From Lentisphaeria bacterium (lineage in GTDB: Bacteria; Verrucomicrobiota; Lentisphaeria; Victivallales; Victivallaceae), in NCBI GenBank assembly GCA_022009855.1, contig CP091727.1, forward strand, positions 4,774,001 to 4,838,000: DNA of 64,000 nt, given 5' to 3'. The translations under genes were made by a program, and so were the position numbers. The notes below the pieces were generated by a model. That model did not search any database. It was not told the DNA's origin and was given only the letters and a program-made list of their open reading frames with translations. This document shows, piece by piece, positions 30,574-41,692 of the stretch; position 1 is the first letter of the stretch; every line of letters begins with the position of its first letter.

Positions 30574-31520
30574 ACGAAATCTTCATCTGAAAACGGAGGG
30601 TTTCGCCCGGTTCGATCCGCCGGGCGATCCCTTTTTCCAGCGCGGTTTTCCGCCCTTCAAGCCGATTGTTCGCCGGTTCCAGCCCGATCACGTAACGGCT
30701 CGGATCGAACGACTTCCATTGAACCAGATACGGCAACCCTTCCCCCCGTTCGACCGTCGCCCGGATTCCAAGCTCCCGGTTCACCAGCGAGACCGCGCCG
30801 GGGAAGCAGTGAAAGAAGACCTGTTCCGGCGCCCCCACCACCGGTTCGGGCATCTCGCGCCAGCGTTCCATCCCGGCCGCCGCCTCCGGCGTGCGGGGGA
30901 ATGATTTCGTGCTCCTCCGCCTCCACCCGGACCGATGGCGACACCAGCGGCCAGCCGAAGTTGCAGTGATAGAGCATCAGCAGAAAATCCGGCGCGCCGG
31001 AGCAGTTGGTCACCTCGTCGGAGACGGTGATCGAATTCTCCCGGTAGGCGGTCCGGATGGTCCGCGCGAGGCGCAGATTCTCCCCGAACATCGACGCCTC
31101 GCGGAGTACGCCGGAGACGGTGAGCTCATACACCCCGTCGCGCCACGCGCCGCGACTGCCCACCTGGGAAGCGGATGCTCCGGAAATTCTGCCGTGCAGC
31201 GTCTCTCCCTCCTCCGGCGGACCGGCGTGGCGGAGTCCGCAACTGGTCAGAAGTCCGCCCTCCCAGTTCCGCAGCCACTCCTCCGGGCCGAACTTCCCCG
31301 GTGCGACGTGTCCGGACGGGGTGCGGAACGCGACCGGAATTCCCCGATAGGAGCATTCGACAATATTCATTCCCCGATCAGGAGCCACGGTGAAGGCAAG
31401 TCCGCTGCCGTTGAAGACGTCGATGATCCGGCATCCCCGGCCGTCCCCTTCGGTGAGCTCCGCACTTCGCACATAGGCAACCTGATCCATATCCGCCAGA
31501 AACGAGGTAAAATCCGCCAT
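30560..31520 (-). CDS. Aldose 1-epimerase-like protein (DUF4432-like)
   Basis: About 320 residues of the galactose mutarotase superfamily: VAPDRGMNIVECSYRGIPVAF, GGLLTSCGLRHAGPP, LHGRISGASAS and LMLYHCNFGWPLVS are recognisable, with the His and Glu positions of mutarotases (LHGR, GLEPANN). A one-base shift in the G5 run 30894-30898 joins the last 105 residues. Start MADFTSF at 31520; an in-frame start 36 bases upstream is less likely. It would convert sugar anomers or bind acidic sugars; the substrate is unknown. It ends overlapping the FAD gene and sits in a leftward operon behind a cupin and a GHL6-like gene. Confidence 0.7.
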
Positions 31521-31601
31521 GGTAAACTCCTTCCCTGCCTGAACAGCGGGCAACATCGCCGCCGCGGATTAACGTAGCTCAGCGGCGGCGGAATTGCAAA
31601 C

Positions 31602-32796
31602 TCAATCGAGCACGAGATCGGGATTTTCCGGTCCGAAGTGTTTCAGCATGACCAGCGGTTCACACTTCGAGGCGTTGACGATCCGGACGCCGCGACGAGC
31701 CGCCTCCTCGGAGACGAAGAACTCGTCGCAGTTTTTTTCGCCGTAGCGGATCAGCGCCGGGGTCTCCACGTTCCAGACTCCCATCGTGCCGTGCCCCTGC
31801 ATCATGATCATGCCGTAGGCGGCGCTGTCGCGGATCACGGCGGAACGGCCCGGCAGAACCGTCAGCTCCTTGGCGCTGAATCCCTTCGACTTGTAGCATA
31901 CCCACACTTCACGGTATCCGGCATCGAGCATCTCCGCTTCCGGGTGCACCGGGCGCGGACGCATGAAACGGTGTCTGCGGAATTCCGGATCGACGTTGAG
32001 CTCCCAGTCGATCACCTCGACCAGATAGTCGAAGTCGCCGATATGGTCGGCCGGACAGTTCTTCCAGAGCAGCTCCTCCGGCACGATCAAGTCGTCGACC
32101 AGGCTCTGGTACATCGCATAGACGTCGCTGGCCACCTGCGGCTCGTAAGTGCAGAAGCTGCCCGGCGCGTGAAGCACCCCCGGCGGAACATCCCATCCCG
32201 TGCCCGGTTCGAGCCGGTACGCCCGGGAGATGTTGGTGATCTTGTTGTCGCCGCGGGTGAAGTTCTCCAGACAGCGGCGCACCTCTTCGCGGGTGGTGCC
32301 CGGCTCGAAGCCGAAGAAGGTGAAGGGGAAGTGTCCGCCGTGGTTGTTGAGCTGCGGCGGGAAGTAGTAGGCCTCCGGCTTGCCGCGCTGCCCGACCAGC
32401 GCCGCGTGGCGGTCCATGTGGTGGACGTGGTGCGGCAGCGGCCCGAGATTGTCGAAGAACTTCGAGAACATCGGCCAGCCGTGATACTCGTTCCACAGCC
32501 GGTCGCCGATCAGCTGTCCTTTGAGCTCCTGCACCGCATCGGCGAGCAGAAACTCGCCGTCAGCGGCGACCACCATGCTCATGCCCTCGTGTTCGGTAGT
32601 GAGCGGACCGTTTTCCGCTTTGGTGGTCGAGGCGAACCAGCGCTCGTCGATGCCGCCGCGGGCGCTGCCGAGCGCATAGTAGTCGTCCGGATGGAGCTTG
32701 ATCCGCCGCCCGGGGATGCAGAAGGAGCGGGAGACCCAGTTCGGAGCGAGCCGGAGGATCCTCCCCGGCGTCGAAGGCGTTCTGAATGTTCGGCAT
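31602..32796 (-). CDS. Cupin-fold protein, mannose-6-phosphate isomerase-like
   Basis: About 398 residues. Histidine-rich metal-site stretches PHHVHHMDRHAAL and GVLHAPGSFCTYEPQ are typical of a bicupin; YEPQ matches the metal-ligand Glu of phosphomannose isomerases. No exact match to a named family is seen. ATG 32796 has GGAGAA eight bases before it. A one-base shift near 32757-32765 separates the first 13 residues. It is cotranscribed with the GHL6-like gene 17 bases upstream, so a sugar isomerase or sugar-sensing role is inferred. Confidence 0.6.
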
Positions 32797-32812
32797 GGTT
32801 CATCTTCTCCTT

Positions 32813-34837
32813 TTATTGTTGGATGATTTCGAACATCTCGACGTCGTCGAGACGCTCCAGATTCAACAGCAGTTTTCCGTCGCGCATCATCACCGGAACC
32901 GGCTTCCCGTCGGAGACGCGGCGCACCGACTGCACCGGCGCGCAGGGAATTTCGATCTCCACATCGAAGAGCGGAATGTTGGGCGGATCCTCCTGATCGT
33001 TGACCACCGCGACGACCAGCGTTCCGTCCTCCGCCCGAAGCAGCGTCACCTCGGCCGACGGCGGCAGATTGCTCCGGAGCGCCCCGGGAACGAAACGGCG
33101 GAAGAGCCGTTCGCCGAACTCCCGCTGAGAGGCGTTCCGGTGGCGCAGCAGCGTGCTGTACAAATAGACGCACTGTCCGCGCCCGAAACGATGGAGCGTC
33201 AATCCGGCGCAATCGGTGTCGATCCCAGGCGGATTGGAGTGGATCGACGCATAACGCTCCGGATCGTTCGCCGGGTAGTCCGGCACGGTCACGGTGCCGA
33301 GCAGTTCGGCGTCGCGAACCCGCACCAGAGGGCAGCGGTTGTTGAGGCAGGCGGTCAACCCCTCCTCCGGCGTTTTGAGGTAACTCACGGTGTCGGTGAA
33401 CTCCCCGGTGAAATCGACGCCGAAAAGGTCGGCCAGCTGGAAATTCCCGGAAGATTCTCCATCGCGCTTCTGAAGCGAGCTCATGCCGGTGGCGATCAAC
33501 GTTCCGCCGTCGCGGACGAACTCCCGCATCCGGGCGCACTCGTCCGGAGAGAGGTAGCGGGCATTGTTGACGATGACGGCATCGAGGCCGCTCCAATCTT
33601 CCGTTCGGTCGGTCAGAATCCGGTAGGGAATCTTCATCCGGGTGAGCAGTTCCGCCGTGGCGGAGACCTCGTCGGCGAGCGGATTACAGCGGATCCCCAT
33701 GTTGGAACTGCCCTCGTTGAGCAGCCGGAGCGGCACGCCGTCGAGCGCCGGATTCACGCAGGACTCCATCGAAAAGTAAAGTCCGCACCGTGCCTCCAGC
33801 CGGGGCTGGAGCCTTTCGAGAACGCCGGTGAAAGGGGTGAGCCGGCGGATCACGCTGCCGAGGCGGTCATAGGTGCGCTCCTCCAGCGTGCCGTCCGGAT
33901 TGATCGCGTCGATGAAGAAAACAGGCGCCGCCGTTGGCCAGCGTGGTCGCGGCGTGCTGAAAAAGCTCCGCCTCGGAGCGGGTCGAGGTGTGGTCCTGCA
34001 GATTGACGCAGCGCGAAGTCATGAATTCAAAGGGAGGATGTGTCGTATAAGCGTCGAGCAGTTTCGCGCCGAGCCGGTGCTGTGCCCGCCCGCCGTAGAA
34101 GTCGCCGGAGCCGTAGTCGGACGCGGCGGCAATCCCCGAACTCTGCCCGAGATACCAGCCGTGCAGTACCGGCGAGAACTGATGGACCACACTGCACTCC
34201 GGCCGGAGCGATTTGAGGTGATCGGTGAGCCGCTGTCCGAACTCCGCCATCGTACGCTCGCGAAACCTCTGAAATCTCACCCACTCCGGATCGTTCCAGT
34301 CGATCGTCTCCCGGAGCCGGTCCGCCGAACTTCTCCACACAGGCGGGGCACTGGCAGACCAGCGGCCAGAAGGTCATGTCGACGAAGAAGCCGGCGACCG
34401 GATAACCGGCGACTTCGGCGAGCTGCTCCATCGTGAACGCGAGAAATCCCGGCTGGTTCGGGCAGCAGTAGTGGTACCGCCCGTGGTGGTCGACGCCGTC
34501 GATGTCGCGCGCCCGCCATTCGGGGTGGTCTTTCGCCGAATCGTTGTGAAAGATCGTCGTGTAGTAGGCGACCGGAACGATTCCGGCTTCGCGGAGCAGC
34601 CTGACGGTTTCACCGAAGATGTCCCGCCCGTGAAGATTGCGTGCATATGTCCGACGCGGGTCGGGTAGTAGCAGTTGCCGTTATGGTCGCAGGAGTAGAC
34701 CATCGCAGACTTCACGCCGGCGCGGCGCACCATCGCCACGTACTGTTCCGGGTCGAACTTCGACATGAACTTCGGGTTGAGGTCGGTGATGTGGTTGTCG
34801 ATCAGCATACGGGAGTAGCATTTTTTATCCAGTCCAT
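32813..34837 (-). CDS. GHL6-like glycoside hydrolase with beta-galactosidase trimerisation-like domain
   Basis: About 670 residues. The N-terminal TIM-barrel is of the hypothetical glycosyl hydrolase 6 type: LIDNHITDLNPKFM, SAMVYSCDHNGNCYYPTRVGHMH, HGRDIFGET, GFFVDMTFWPLVCQCPACVEKF (Asp expected catalytic). The middle resembles a Glyco_hydro_42M domain (LDAVIVNNARYLSPDECARMREFVRDGG and SSNMGIRCNP). Shifts are needed near 34812, 34640, 34328 and 33915. The corrected start is ATG 34837 (GAGG upstream), giving the family opening MDWIKNAT. The substrate is unknown; the neighbours suggest a plant or host glycan. Confidence 0.7.
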
Positions 34838-34851
34838 TTTTTCCTCACGAG

Positions 34852-34879
34852 TTGCACCAGCGGCGATTTCTGCTATATT
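34852..34879 (+). promoter_or_regulatory. Promoter of the AraC regulator at 34933
   Basis: TTGCAC at 34852-34857, 16 bp, TATATT at 34874-34879. Confidence 0.6.
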
Positions 34880-34932
34880 ATTGCTGTAATATAACCCGAA
34901 TGGCGGAATATGGATATAGGAGGAATCAATCA

Positions 34933-35912
34933 TTGACAGCACGGATCACTCCTGAAAGTATATTTTCCCGGCTCAACCTCACTCCAGGACCGGTATGGCA
35001 CGGCCTGTGGCCCGCCGGCACGGTCGAACGCAACCGCCGGATCTACGACTACGAACTGGTCTGGTTCGCCTCGGGCAACTGCCGGGTGATTACCGCAGCC
35101 GGGAGCACATTCTGTACCCCGGGCAGCGCGATCATCATTCCGCCCGGCGTGATGCACTGCACGGTGGCGGACAGCGCGGCGGAGCGGTGGTGCGTCCATT
35201 TTGACTGGATGGGGGAGTGCCGCGCCCACACCGCACGTGAGCCGATCTTCGTCTACGAGGAGGAGGGCGACCGGTTCGATCCGGCCCTCGCCGCGGCCCC
35301 CCTCCGCCGGAAACCGGCCTGAAATTTCCGCTCCGGCGGAACATCCCCCCGGAAAAAAGCGAACCTCTGCTCGAACTGCTCCGCGGTTACTTCATGCAGC
35401 CCGGCGCAACGCTGGAGGAGGCGCTGCTGCGCCGGAGCCTGCTCTTCCGCCTTCTCGCGCTCGTGCTGGCGGGCGAACAGCCCTCCCCGCACCGGAACGC
35501 GCGGGGAACACCCTCTTTTCCGGACCAAAAGTCTGCTGGACAGCCGGTTCACCGAATCCGGCCTTTCGATCGCCGCCATCGCCCGGGAGCAGCGCGTCAC
35601 CCCAACCACCTGACCAAACTCTTCCGTCGGGAACTCGGAATGTCGGTCCGGGACTACCTCCACCAGCGACGGCTGGAATATGCGGAAAAACTGCTGACCT
35701 CCGAATCGCTCAGCATCGGCGAGATCGCCCTGGCCGCCGGATTCACCGATCCGAACTACTTCATCCGTTTCTTCCGCCGGCGTAAGGGAGTTTCTCCCGG
35801 CAACTTCCGCAAACAGACGCCTTCAACGGTCGACAGAAGGATTTTTTCCCGAAAAAATCACGCGGGGACCGGAACCGGCAGTGGAAAAAAACGGAAAATG
35901 AGCTATACTTAA
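34933..35912 (+). CDS. AraC-family regulator with cupin-type N-terminal domain
   Basis: About 325 residues. The N-terminal AraC_binding cupin reads YDYELVWFASGNCRVITAAGS and IIIPPGVMHCTVADSA; the C-terminal DNA-binding domain reads LSIAAIAREQRVTPNHLTKLFRREL and SIGEIALAAGFTDPNYFIRFFRRRKGVSPGNFR. TTG 34933 is favoured by AGGAGG nine bases upstream; ATG 34900 in frame has no such site. One-base shifts near 35296-35303 (C6), 35519 and 35604 (C4). It is divergent from the GHL6-like operon and probably controls it. Confidence 0.8.
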
Positions 35913-36015
35913 CACGTTCCGGTTTCTCTGTCATGAACCGGAAGCGTTTACAAGCCTCCGGCGCGATTCCGGGATTCGGGAACCGCGCTGTGCAAAATTC
36001 GGGAATGAGGAATTC

Positions 36016-38097
36016 ATGAGCGAACAGAACGAAACTCTCCAGACCGGTCGGTCCGCCGTCGGCGGTATCTCCGACACCCTCCGGGAACAGCTCCACCGGC
36101 ACGAAGCCGTCTGCGAAGAACTTGAGCAACTTCCGGCAAGAACCGTCGAGGATTACCCGGCGGAAATCGCCCGGATCACGGCGGAATTCAAAGCGCTGCC
36201 GCCACTCCCGCCCGAATATGCCGAAATCCTTGAGAAACGATTTGCCGCCGCGACGAAGGAGGCGGAACGCGCCGCCGCCGAAAAATGCCGAACGCCTCGC
36301 ACAGCGGGCCGCGAAACTCGAGGAGTGCGCCCGCCTTTCCGCGGAACTCGACTCCCTCATCGCCGGCGCCGAACTGGTCACCCCCGGCGAAGTGGAAAAA
36401 CTGGAAAAGAGATGGAACGAGTGCCTCAAATCGGTCGATCCGGAAGCGGCGGGCGCCGCCGATTTCGCCGCTCGGTTTGAACCGCTGAAAGCCCGCATTC
36501 TCGCGGAAGCCGAAGCGGACCGCATCCGCGGAGAACAGGCGGAAAAACTCGCCGCCGAACTCGCCGAACTCACCGCCGGCGAGGATATGGCGCGCCTTCA
36601 GGAGCGCAAGACCGCCATCGAAGCGGAATACGCCGCGCTCGGCAGCGTTCCGAAGGCAGCCGCCGACAAGTACAACGCCGCCCACCGTGCCGCGGGGACG
36701 AAACTTGCCCAGCACTATGAGACGCTCGATCTCGCCCGCTGGGAGAGCTACACGCTCAAACTCGACCTCTGTGCCGAGCTCGACCGGCTCCTTGCCCTGC
36801 CCGATGCGGAACTGCCGAAGGCCGCACGCACACTGCACGAGCTGCGCGACAAATGGAAGGGGCTCGGCGGCGTTCCCAAGTCGAAAAGCGAAGAGATCAA
36901 TGCCCGCTATCTGGAAACCACCAGAAAACTCCAGCACCGCGTGGATGAATATTACGCCCATCTGCGGCAGGAGCAGCGGCAGGCGGCCGCCGCCAAGCAG
37001 GCGCTGGTCGAACGGGCAGCCGCTCTGGCGGACTCCACCGAATGGAACGCCACCGCAGAAGCCTTCAAAGCGCTTCAGGCTGAATGGAAACAGCTTCCCG
37101 GCGCCGGAAACGCAGAAAAAAATCTCTATGCCGCATTCCGCGCTCCGGCGGACAAGTTCTTCTCTGCACGCAGCGCCTATTTCGACGAACGCAACAGGAA
37201 ATTCGATGCCGCGGCAGAAGCCAAACGCGCCCTGATTGCCGAAGCACAGGCCCTCCGGGATCAACCCGGCGATGTGGCGGCACGCCGCGCCCGGCAGCTC
37301 CGCAGCGACTACCATGCCGCCGGACCGGCTGGACGGGCCGAACATGAGCTGCTCGCGCAGTTCAATGCGGCGCTTGACCAGTTCTTCTCGGGACGGCGCG
37401 AGGCGTTTGCCGAACGGGAGAAGCGCGCCCGCGAACTCATCGCTGAAATCGAGACGCTTTCCGCCGGACCAACGGACCCCGCCGCCGCGGACAAGCGCGT
37501 CCGGGAGATCCGCACCGAACTGCGCGAACTGGCATGCCGCAACACCTTCGACGCGGAAAAGAAGGCGCTGGCAAAATTCGAGGCCGCTCTCGGCAGCGCA
37601 CGCAGCCGTCAGCTATCCGACAGACTTTCGCTGGTCAAGAGCGTCGCCCGCCCGCTGGCCGAAGTGTGGCAGGCCCTCAAATCCGGCGAAACCGTCGATC
37701 CGGAGAAGCTCGAAATCGATCACCTCGACCGCTTCCATCGCCTCCACACCGCGGCGGAACTGATCCGGGCGGCCGCAGGGGAGACGCAAAGGCGCTGAAG
37801 AAGCTCTCCCGCCTCGAAGCGGCCGCACAGGAGGAACACGACCGCATCAACGCCGCGCTGGAGAAGCTCGCCGGAATCACTCCCGCCGGAGAAGCGGCCG
37901 CGCCGCTTTCGCTCGCTGCCGAACTCGAAGCGGCCATCGCCGGGAATTTCGCAAAATCCAGCGCCGCTGCTGAAGCAAAACCGGCCGATCCCGGCCAGCT
38001 TTTGAACGAATACCTCAACGCCGGACTCCTGGCGCCGGAACCGCTCGAGGAGAGCTTCCGCCGCTTCGACGCCGCCTATGCGAAACTGCATCCCTGA
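36016..38097 (+). CDS. DUF349-repeat coiled-coil protein
   Basis: About 690 residues, very rich in Ala and Glu, with long predicted helices and several DUF349-type units carrying the W-K-x-L/G signature (LRDKWKGLGGVPKSKSEEI, LQAEWKQLPGAGNAEK with FFSARSAYFDERN). DUF349 proteins are cytoplasmic and helical; the function is not settled, though some help ribosome handling or stress survival. Two shifts, near 36285-36295 (A5) and near 37790, are required. The start follows GAGG and a TATACT-like -10 at about 35905. It stands alone between AraC and argC. Confidence 0.75.
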
Positions 38098-38173
38098 GAA
38101 ACAACCCCGCCGGATCTGTTCCGGCGGAAACTACCGAAAAAACAACCACCTCCACAAGGAAGGACTGCTGGAA

Positions 38174-39202
38174 ATGAAAAAGATCAAAGTCGCCGTTCTC
38201 GGCGCCTCCGGATACGCCGGAGAGGAACTTCTGCGCATTCTGCTGCGCCACCCGGGCGTCGAAATCGTCGCGATCACTTCTCGTAAAAACGCCGGTGAAC
38301 CGGTCTCCGCGGTTTTCCCGCGCTTCACCGGGGCGCCGCTCCACTTCGTCGCGCCCGATGCCGCCGAACTGGCGAAGAAATGTGACGCGGCAATCCTCGC
38401 CCTTCCCCACGGACTGGCGACCGAATACGCGATTCCATTGCTCAACGCCGGGGTGAAGGTGTTCGACATCTCAGCCGACTTCCGGCTCAAGAGCGCCGCG
38501 AAATACAAGGAGTATTACAAGGTCGATCATCCGGCCCCGGAACTGCTGGCCAAGGCGGTCTACGGCCTGCCGGAACGCTACCGCGAACAGCTCCGCACCG
38601 CCGATCTGGTCGCCTGCGCCGGATGCTATCCGACCAGTTCGATCCTGCCGACCGCGCCGCTGCTGGCGGCGGGACTGGTCTCCACCGAGGGGATCGTCGT
38701 ATCGAGCTGCTCCGGGGTGACCGGAGCCGGGCGCAAGGTCGATCTGCCCTACATCTTCCCCGAGTGCAACGAAAGCCTCAAGGCCTACGGGGTCGTCGGG
38801 CATCGCCACCTGCCGGAAATCGAACAGGAGATGGCGTTCGCGGCGGGAGTCGCCGAGATGGCGATCAACTTCATCCCCATCTCGCGCCGATGAACCGCGG
38901 CATCAACTCGACAATCATCATGAACGCCGCCCCCCGGCTGCACGCTCGAGAAGATCGGCGAAGTATACGAAAAGGCATACGGAAACGAGCAGTTCGTGCG
39001 GGTGCTCCCCCCCAAACGGTGCGCCGACACCAAGTATGTCTTCATGACCAACACCTGCGAGATCGGCTACAATCTCGACGCCCACACCAACAAGGTGATC
39101 GTCACCAGTTGCATCGACAACCTGACCAAGGGCGCCTCGGGTCAGGCGGTTCAGTGCATGAACATCCGCTTCGGCCTCGACGAAGCCGCTGGTCTGCTCT
39201 GA
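38174..39202 (+). CDS. argC: N-acetyl-gamma-glutamyl-phosphate reductase
   Basis: Arginine biosynthesis step 3: NADPH reduction of N-acetylglutamyl phosphate. The N-terminus KVAVLGASGYAGEELLRIL binds NADP; the catalytic Cys is in CAGCYPTSSIL; the HRHLPEIEQEM and SGVTGAGRK motifs follow. Two one-base shifts, at CCCC near 38876-38880 and C6 near 38929-38936, interrupt the C-terminal third, which then ends in NLTKGASGQAVQCMNI, the family tail. About 345 residues, normal. A strong terminator follows. Other arg genes are not in the window. Confidence 0.95.
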
Positions 39203-39251
39203 AGCCTTCTTCCGGTGCACGCGCGTTTTCGGAACAACCGGGAAACGGTTC

Positions 39252-39285
39252 CGCCTCTTCTCCCCTCCGGAGAGGAGGCGTTTTT
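39252..39285 (+). terminator. Intrinsic terminator of argC
   Basis: A 12-bp stem (39252-39263 with 39269-39280, one T-G pair), a 5-nt loop and T5 at 39281-39285. One of the clearest terminators here. Confidence 0.9.
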
Positions 39286-39297
39286 CGCCGGTCCGCG

Positions 39298-39326
39298 TTG
39301 CAATGCATTCAAAACGGTGGTATATT
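39298..39326 (+). promoter_or_regulatory. Promoter of the exonuclease gene
   Basis: TTGCAA at 39298-39303, 17 bp, TATATT at 39321-39326. The ATG at 39365 is preceded by AAGGAGAGG. Confidence 0.7.
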
Positions 39327-39364
39327 CCAACAAATGCAACCCATCACTGCAAGGAGAGGATTCC

Positions 39365-40174
39365 ATGATGCAGGATCTGAAACTGGAACGGCCGCTGGTC
39401 GTTTTCGATATTGAAAGCACCGGGGTGGTGCCGCAGCGCGACCGGATTGTCGAACTGGCGGTGCTCAAGGTGTTTCCGGACGGGCACACCCAGAACACCG
39501 TCCGCCGTCTGAATCCGGAGATGCCGATCCCGGCCGGAGCCACCGCGATTCACGGCATCACCAATGCCGATGTCGCCGACTGCCCCACTTTTCTGGTCAT
39601 CGCCGACAAACTCTACCGCTACCTGGAAGACTGCGATCTGGCCGGATACAACATCACCGGCTTCGACATCCCCATGCTCGAAGCGGAATTCAAGCGGGCC
39701 GGCTTTGATTTCAAGGTGGAAGGGCGCCGGGTGATCGACGCATACAACATCTTCTGCAAACTCTATCCGCGCACGCTAACAGCTGCTTATAAGTTCTTCT
39801 GCGGAAAAGAACTGGAAGGTGCGCACGGCGCCGCCGCCGATACCGCCGCCACCTTCGAAGTGCTGCTCGGCCAGCTCGAGCGCCACCCCGAACTGCCGCG
39901 CGACATGGCAGGTCTCGCCGAATTCAGCGACCTCACCGGACCGGATACCGTGGACCGCACCCGCCGCTTCAAGTGGGTGGACAACGAGGTGGTGGTCAAC
40001 TTCGGCAAAAATGCCGGGCGGACGCTGCGCGACCTGGCGGAAAACGATCCGGGCTTCCTGCGGTGGATCGTCCGCTCCGACTTCTCCGACGAGGTGCGCA
40101 CCATCGCCAACGACGCCCTGATGGGCAAGTTCCCGGTCCGGAAGGGAAACGCATCCAATGGCGCGGAGTCCTGA
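39365..40174 (+). CDS. DEDDh 3'-5' exonuclease (PolIII epsilon / ExoX-like)
   Basis: A complete 269-residue nuclease. Exo I is VVFDIESTGVVPQRDRIVELA (Asp-x-Glu), Exo II GYNITGFDIPMLE, Exo III HGAAADTAATFE with the catalytic His and Asp. A C-terminal module NFGKNAGRTLRDLAENDPGFLRWIV matches the small ExoX-type C-terminal domain. It could proofread or degrade single strands; because dnaE/dnaQ context is absent I do not assign dnaQ. Its stop overlaps the next gene start by 17 bases. Confidence 0.85.
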   Translation: MMQDLKLERPLVVFDIESTGVVPQRDRIVELAVLKVFPDGHTQNTVRRLNPEMPIPAGATAIHGITNADVADCPTFLVIADKLYRYLEDCDLAGYNITGFDIPMLEAEFKRAGFDFKVEGRRVIDAYNIFCKLYPRTLTAAYKFFCGKELEGAHGAAADTAATFEVLLGQLERHPELPRDMAGLAEFSDLTGPDTVDRTRRFKWVDNEVVVNFGKNAGRTLRDLAENDPGFLRWIVRSDFSDEVRTIANDALMGKFPVRKGNASNGAES

Positions 40175-41004
40175 GATCGGTTATCTGCTTTCGCTGCTCG
40201 ACGACGAGGATGAGTCCATCGCCGTGGATGCGATGGCGGAACTGCTCCAGCGCGAAGATGAACTCGGCGACGCCCTGGCCGAATTGCAGGAGTCGCCGAA
40301 TCCGCTTTTCCGCCGCCGCGGTCATCAGCTTCAGGCGGCGATTACGCTCCGGCGGCGGAGGCGTGAGTTCATCCGCAAACTCCGGGCTCCCCGGGTCAAC
40401 CTCATCGACGGGTTGATCGATGTCCACCTGCAATGGTACGACAACGACTCCCGCCCCGAACTCGAATCGTTGTGGAACGATTTCCGGCTCGACGCCGCCC
40501 GCTGTCCGCTTCACACGCTTGAGGAACTCGCCTATTTCATGCGGAAATCGGGTTTCGCCGCCCAGCCGGAGACTACGCTGCGTCCGGAAAACTACTGTCT
40601 CGGACCGATTCTGGAAAATCATACCGGTTCCGCGGCTCTGCTCGCGGCAATCGCCGCCGAGGCGGCAGCCGCGCCATTCCGAATGGTCCGGGTCATGGGG
40701 GATTTCGCCCTCTACGACGGCGAGGGGGGCTGCTGGTTCCGGCGCACGACTGGCAGCTCTGTCCCGCACCGGGAATCGGGCTGTGTGAATTCTGGGATCC
40801 GAGAATGCTGTTGCGATACGCATCGATGACCCTCTTCTCCTGCGCTGTGAACAGCGACAGTTTTCGCTACGTGCTGACCATCGCTCAGGCGCTCAGCGGC
40901 ACTACCGGCGACGAGACGCTCGACTACCTGCCCTACCCCTACCGCCCCGCCGACGAGGAACCGGGCAAAGAGGCGGAGGAATCCGGAAAAATCCGGGCCG
41001 CTGA
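40158..41004 (+). CDS. Hypothetical protein coupled to the exonuclease gene
   Basis: I do not recognise this family. About 280 residues. The N-terminus has helical pairs (LLSLLDDEDESIAVDAMAELLQREDELGDALAELQES, repeat-like as in HEAT units) followed by basic RRRRR; the C-terminus has LVPAHDWQLCPAPGIGLCEFWDPRMLLRYASM, which looks like a transglutaminase-like or SirB1-like core but lacks a clear triad. A one-base shift is inferred at the G6 run near 40727-40732, and another near 40986-40990 places the stop at 41004 instead of reading into hisB. Overlap with the exonuclease gene suggests coupled expression. Confidence 0.5.
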
Positions 41005-41068
41005 TTGCAAAATCGTTCCGGCGGCACTACAGTATACAGAATACACAACCACAACCCCGGAGTTTTTT

Positions 41069-41662
41069 ATGAGTACGAAACGCTTCGCGGAAATCCGCCG
41101 AACTACCCGCGAAACCGATATTTCGGTCAAGCTCACGCTGGACGGCACCGGTGCCGCCGCCGTCGACACCGGCATTCCCTTTATGGATCATATGCTCACA
41201 CTCTTCGCCAAACACGGCTTCTTCGACCTTGAGGTCAAAGCGACGGGCGACCTCGAAGTCGATTATCATCACACGATGGAGGATCTCGGCCTCACGCTCG
41301 GAGAAGCGCTCGGGAAAGCGCTCGGCGACAAGGCGGGAATCCGCCGGTACGGGGAGTTTTCTCCTGCCGATGGACGAGGCGCTGGCGCTCATCGCGCTGG
41401 ATCTCTCCGGCCGTCCGCTGCTGGTGTTCGACGTCAAAAGTCCGGCGCCGATGATCAAGGATCTCGACGTGCGGCTCTTCCACGAATTCTTTCAGGCGCT
41501 CTCGGTGAAGGCGGGGATGAACCTGCACGTCCGGATGCTCGCCGGTGAAGAGGTGCACCATGTCTTCGAAGCGATCTTCAAGGGGTTCGCCAAAGCGCTC
41601 GACCAGGCGGTCGGGTTCGACCCCGGGTCAACGGAGTGCTCTCCACCAAAGGAACACTCTGA
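41069..41662 (+). CDS. hisB: Imidazoleglycerol-phosphate dehydratase
   Basis: Histidine biosynthesis, Mn-dependent dehydration of imidazole glycerol phosphate. The family motifs are present: RTTRETDISVKLTLDG, GIPFMDHMLTLFAKHG, DYHHTMEDLGLTLGEAL, FHEFFQALSVKAGMNLHV, and EEVHHVFEAIFKGFAKAL. Two shifts: near 41352-41358 and CCCC near 41621-41625, the second restoring the C-terminal motif VNGVLSTKGTL and stop 41662. About 198 residues, the monofunctional size. GGAG precedes the ATG. It stands alone, away from other his genes. Confidence 0.95.
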
Positions 41663-41692
41663 CCAATTCTGACCGTTTTCGAGGTTGCCATC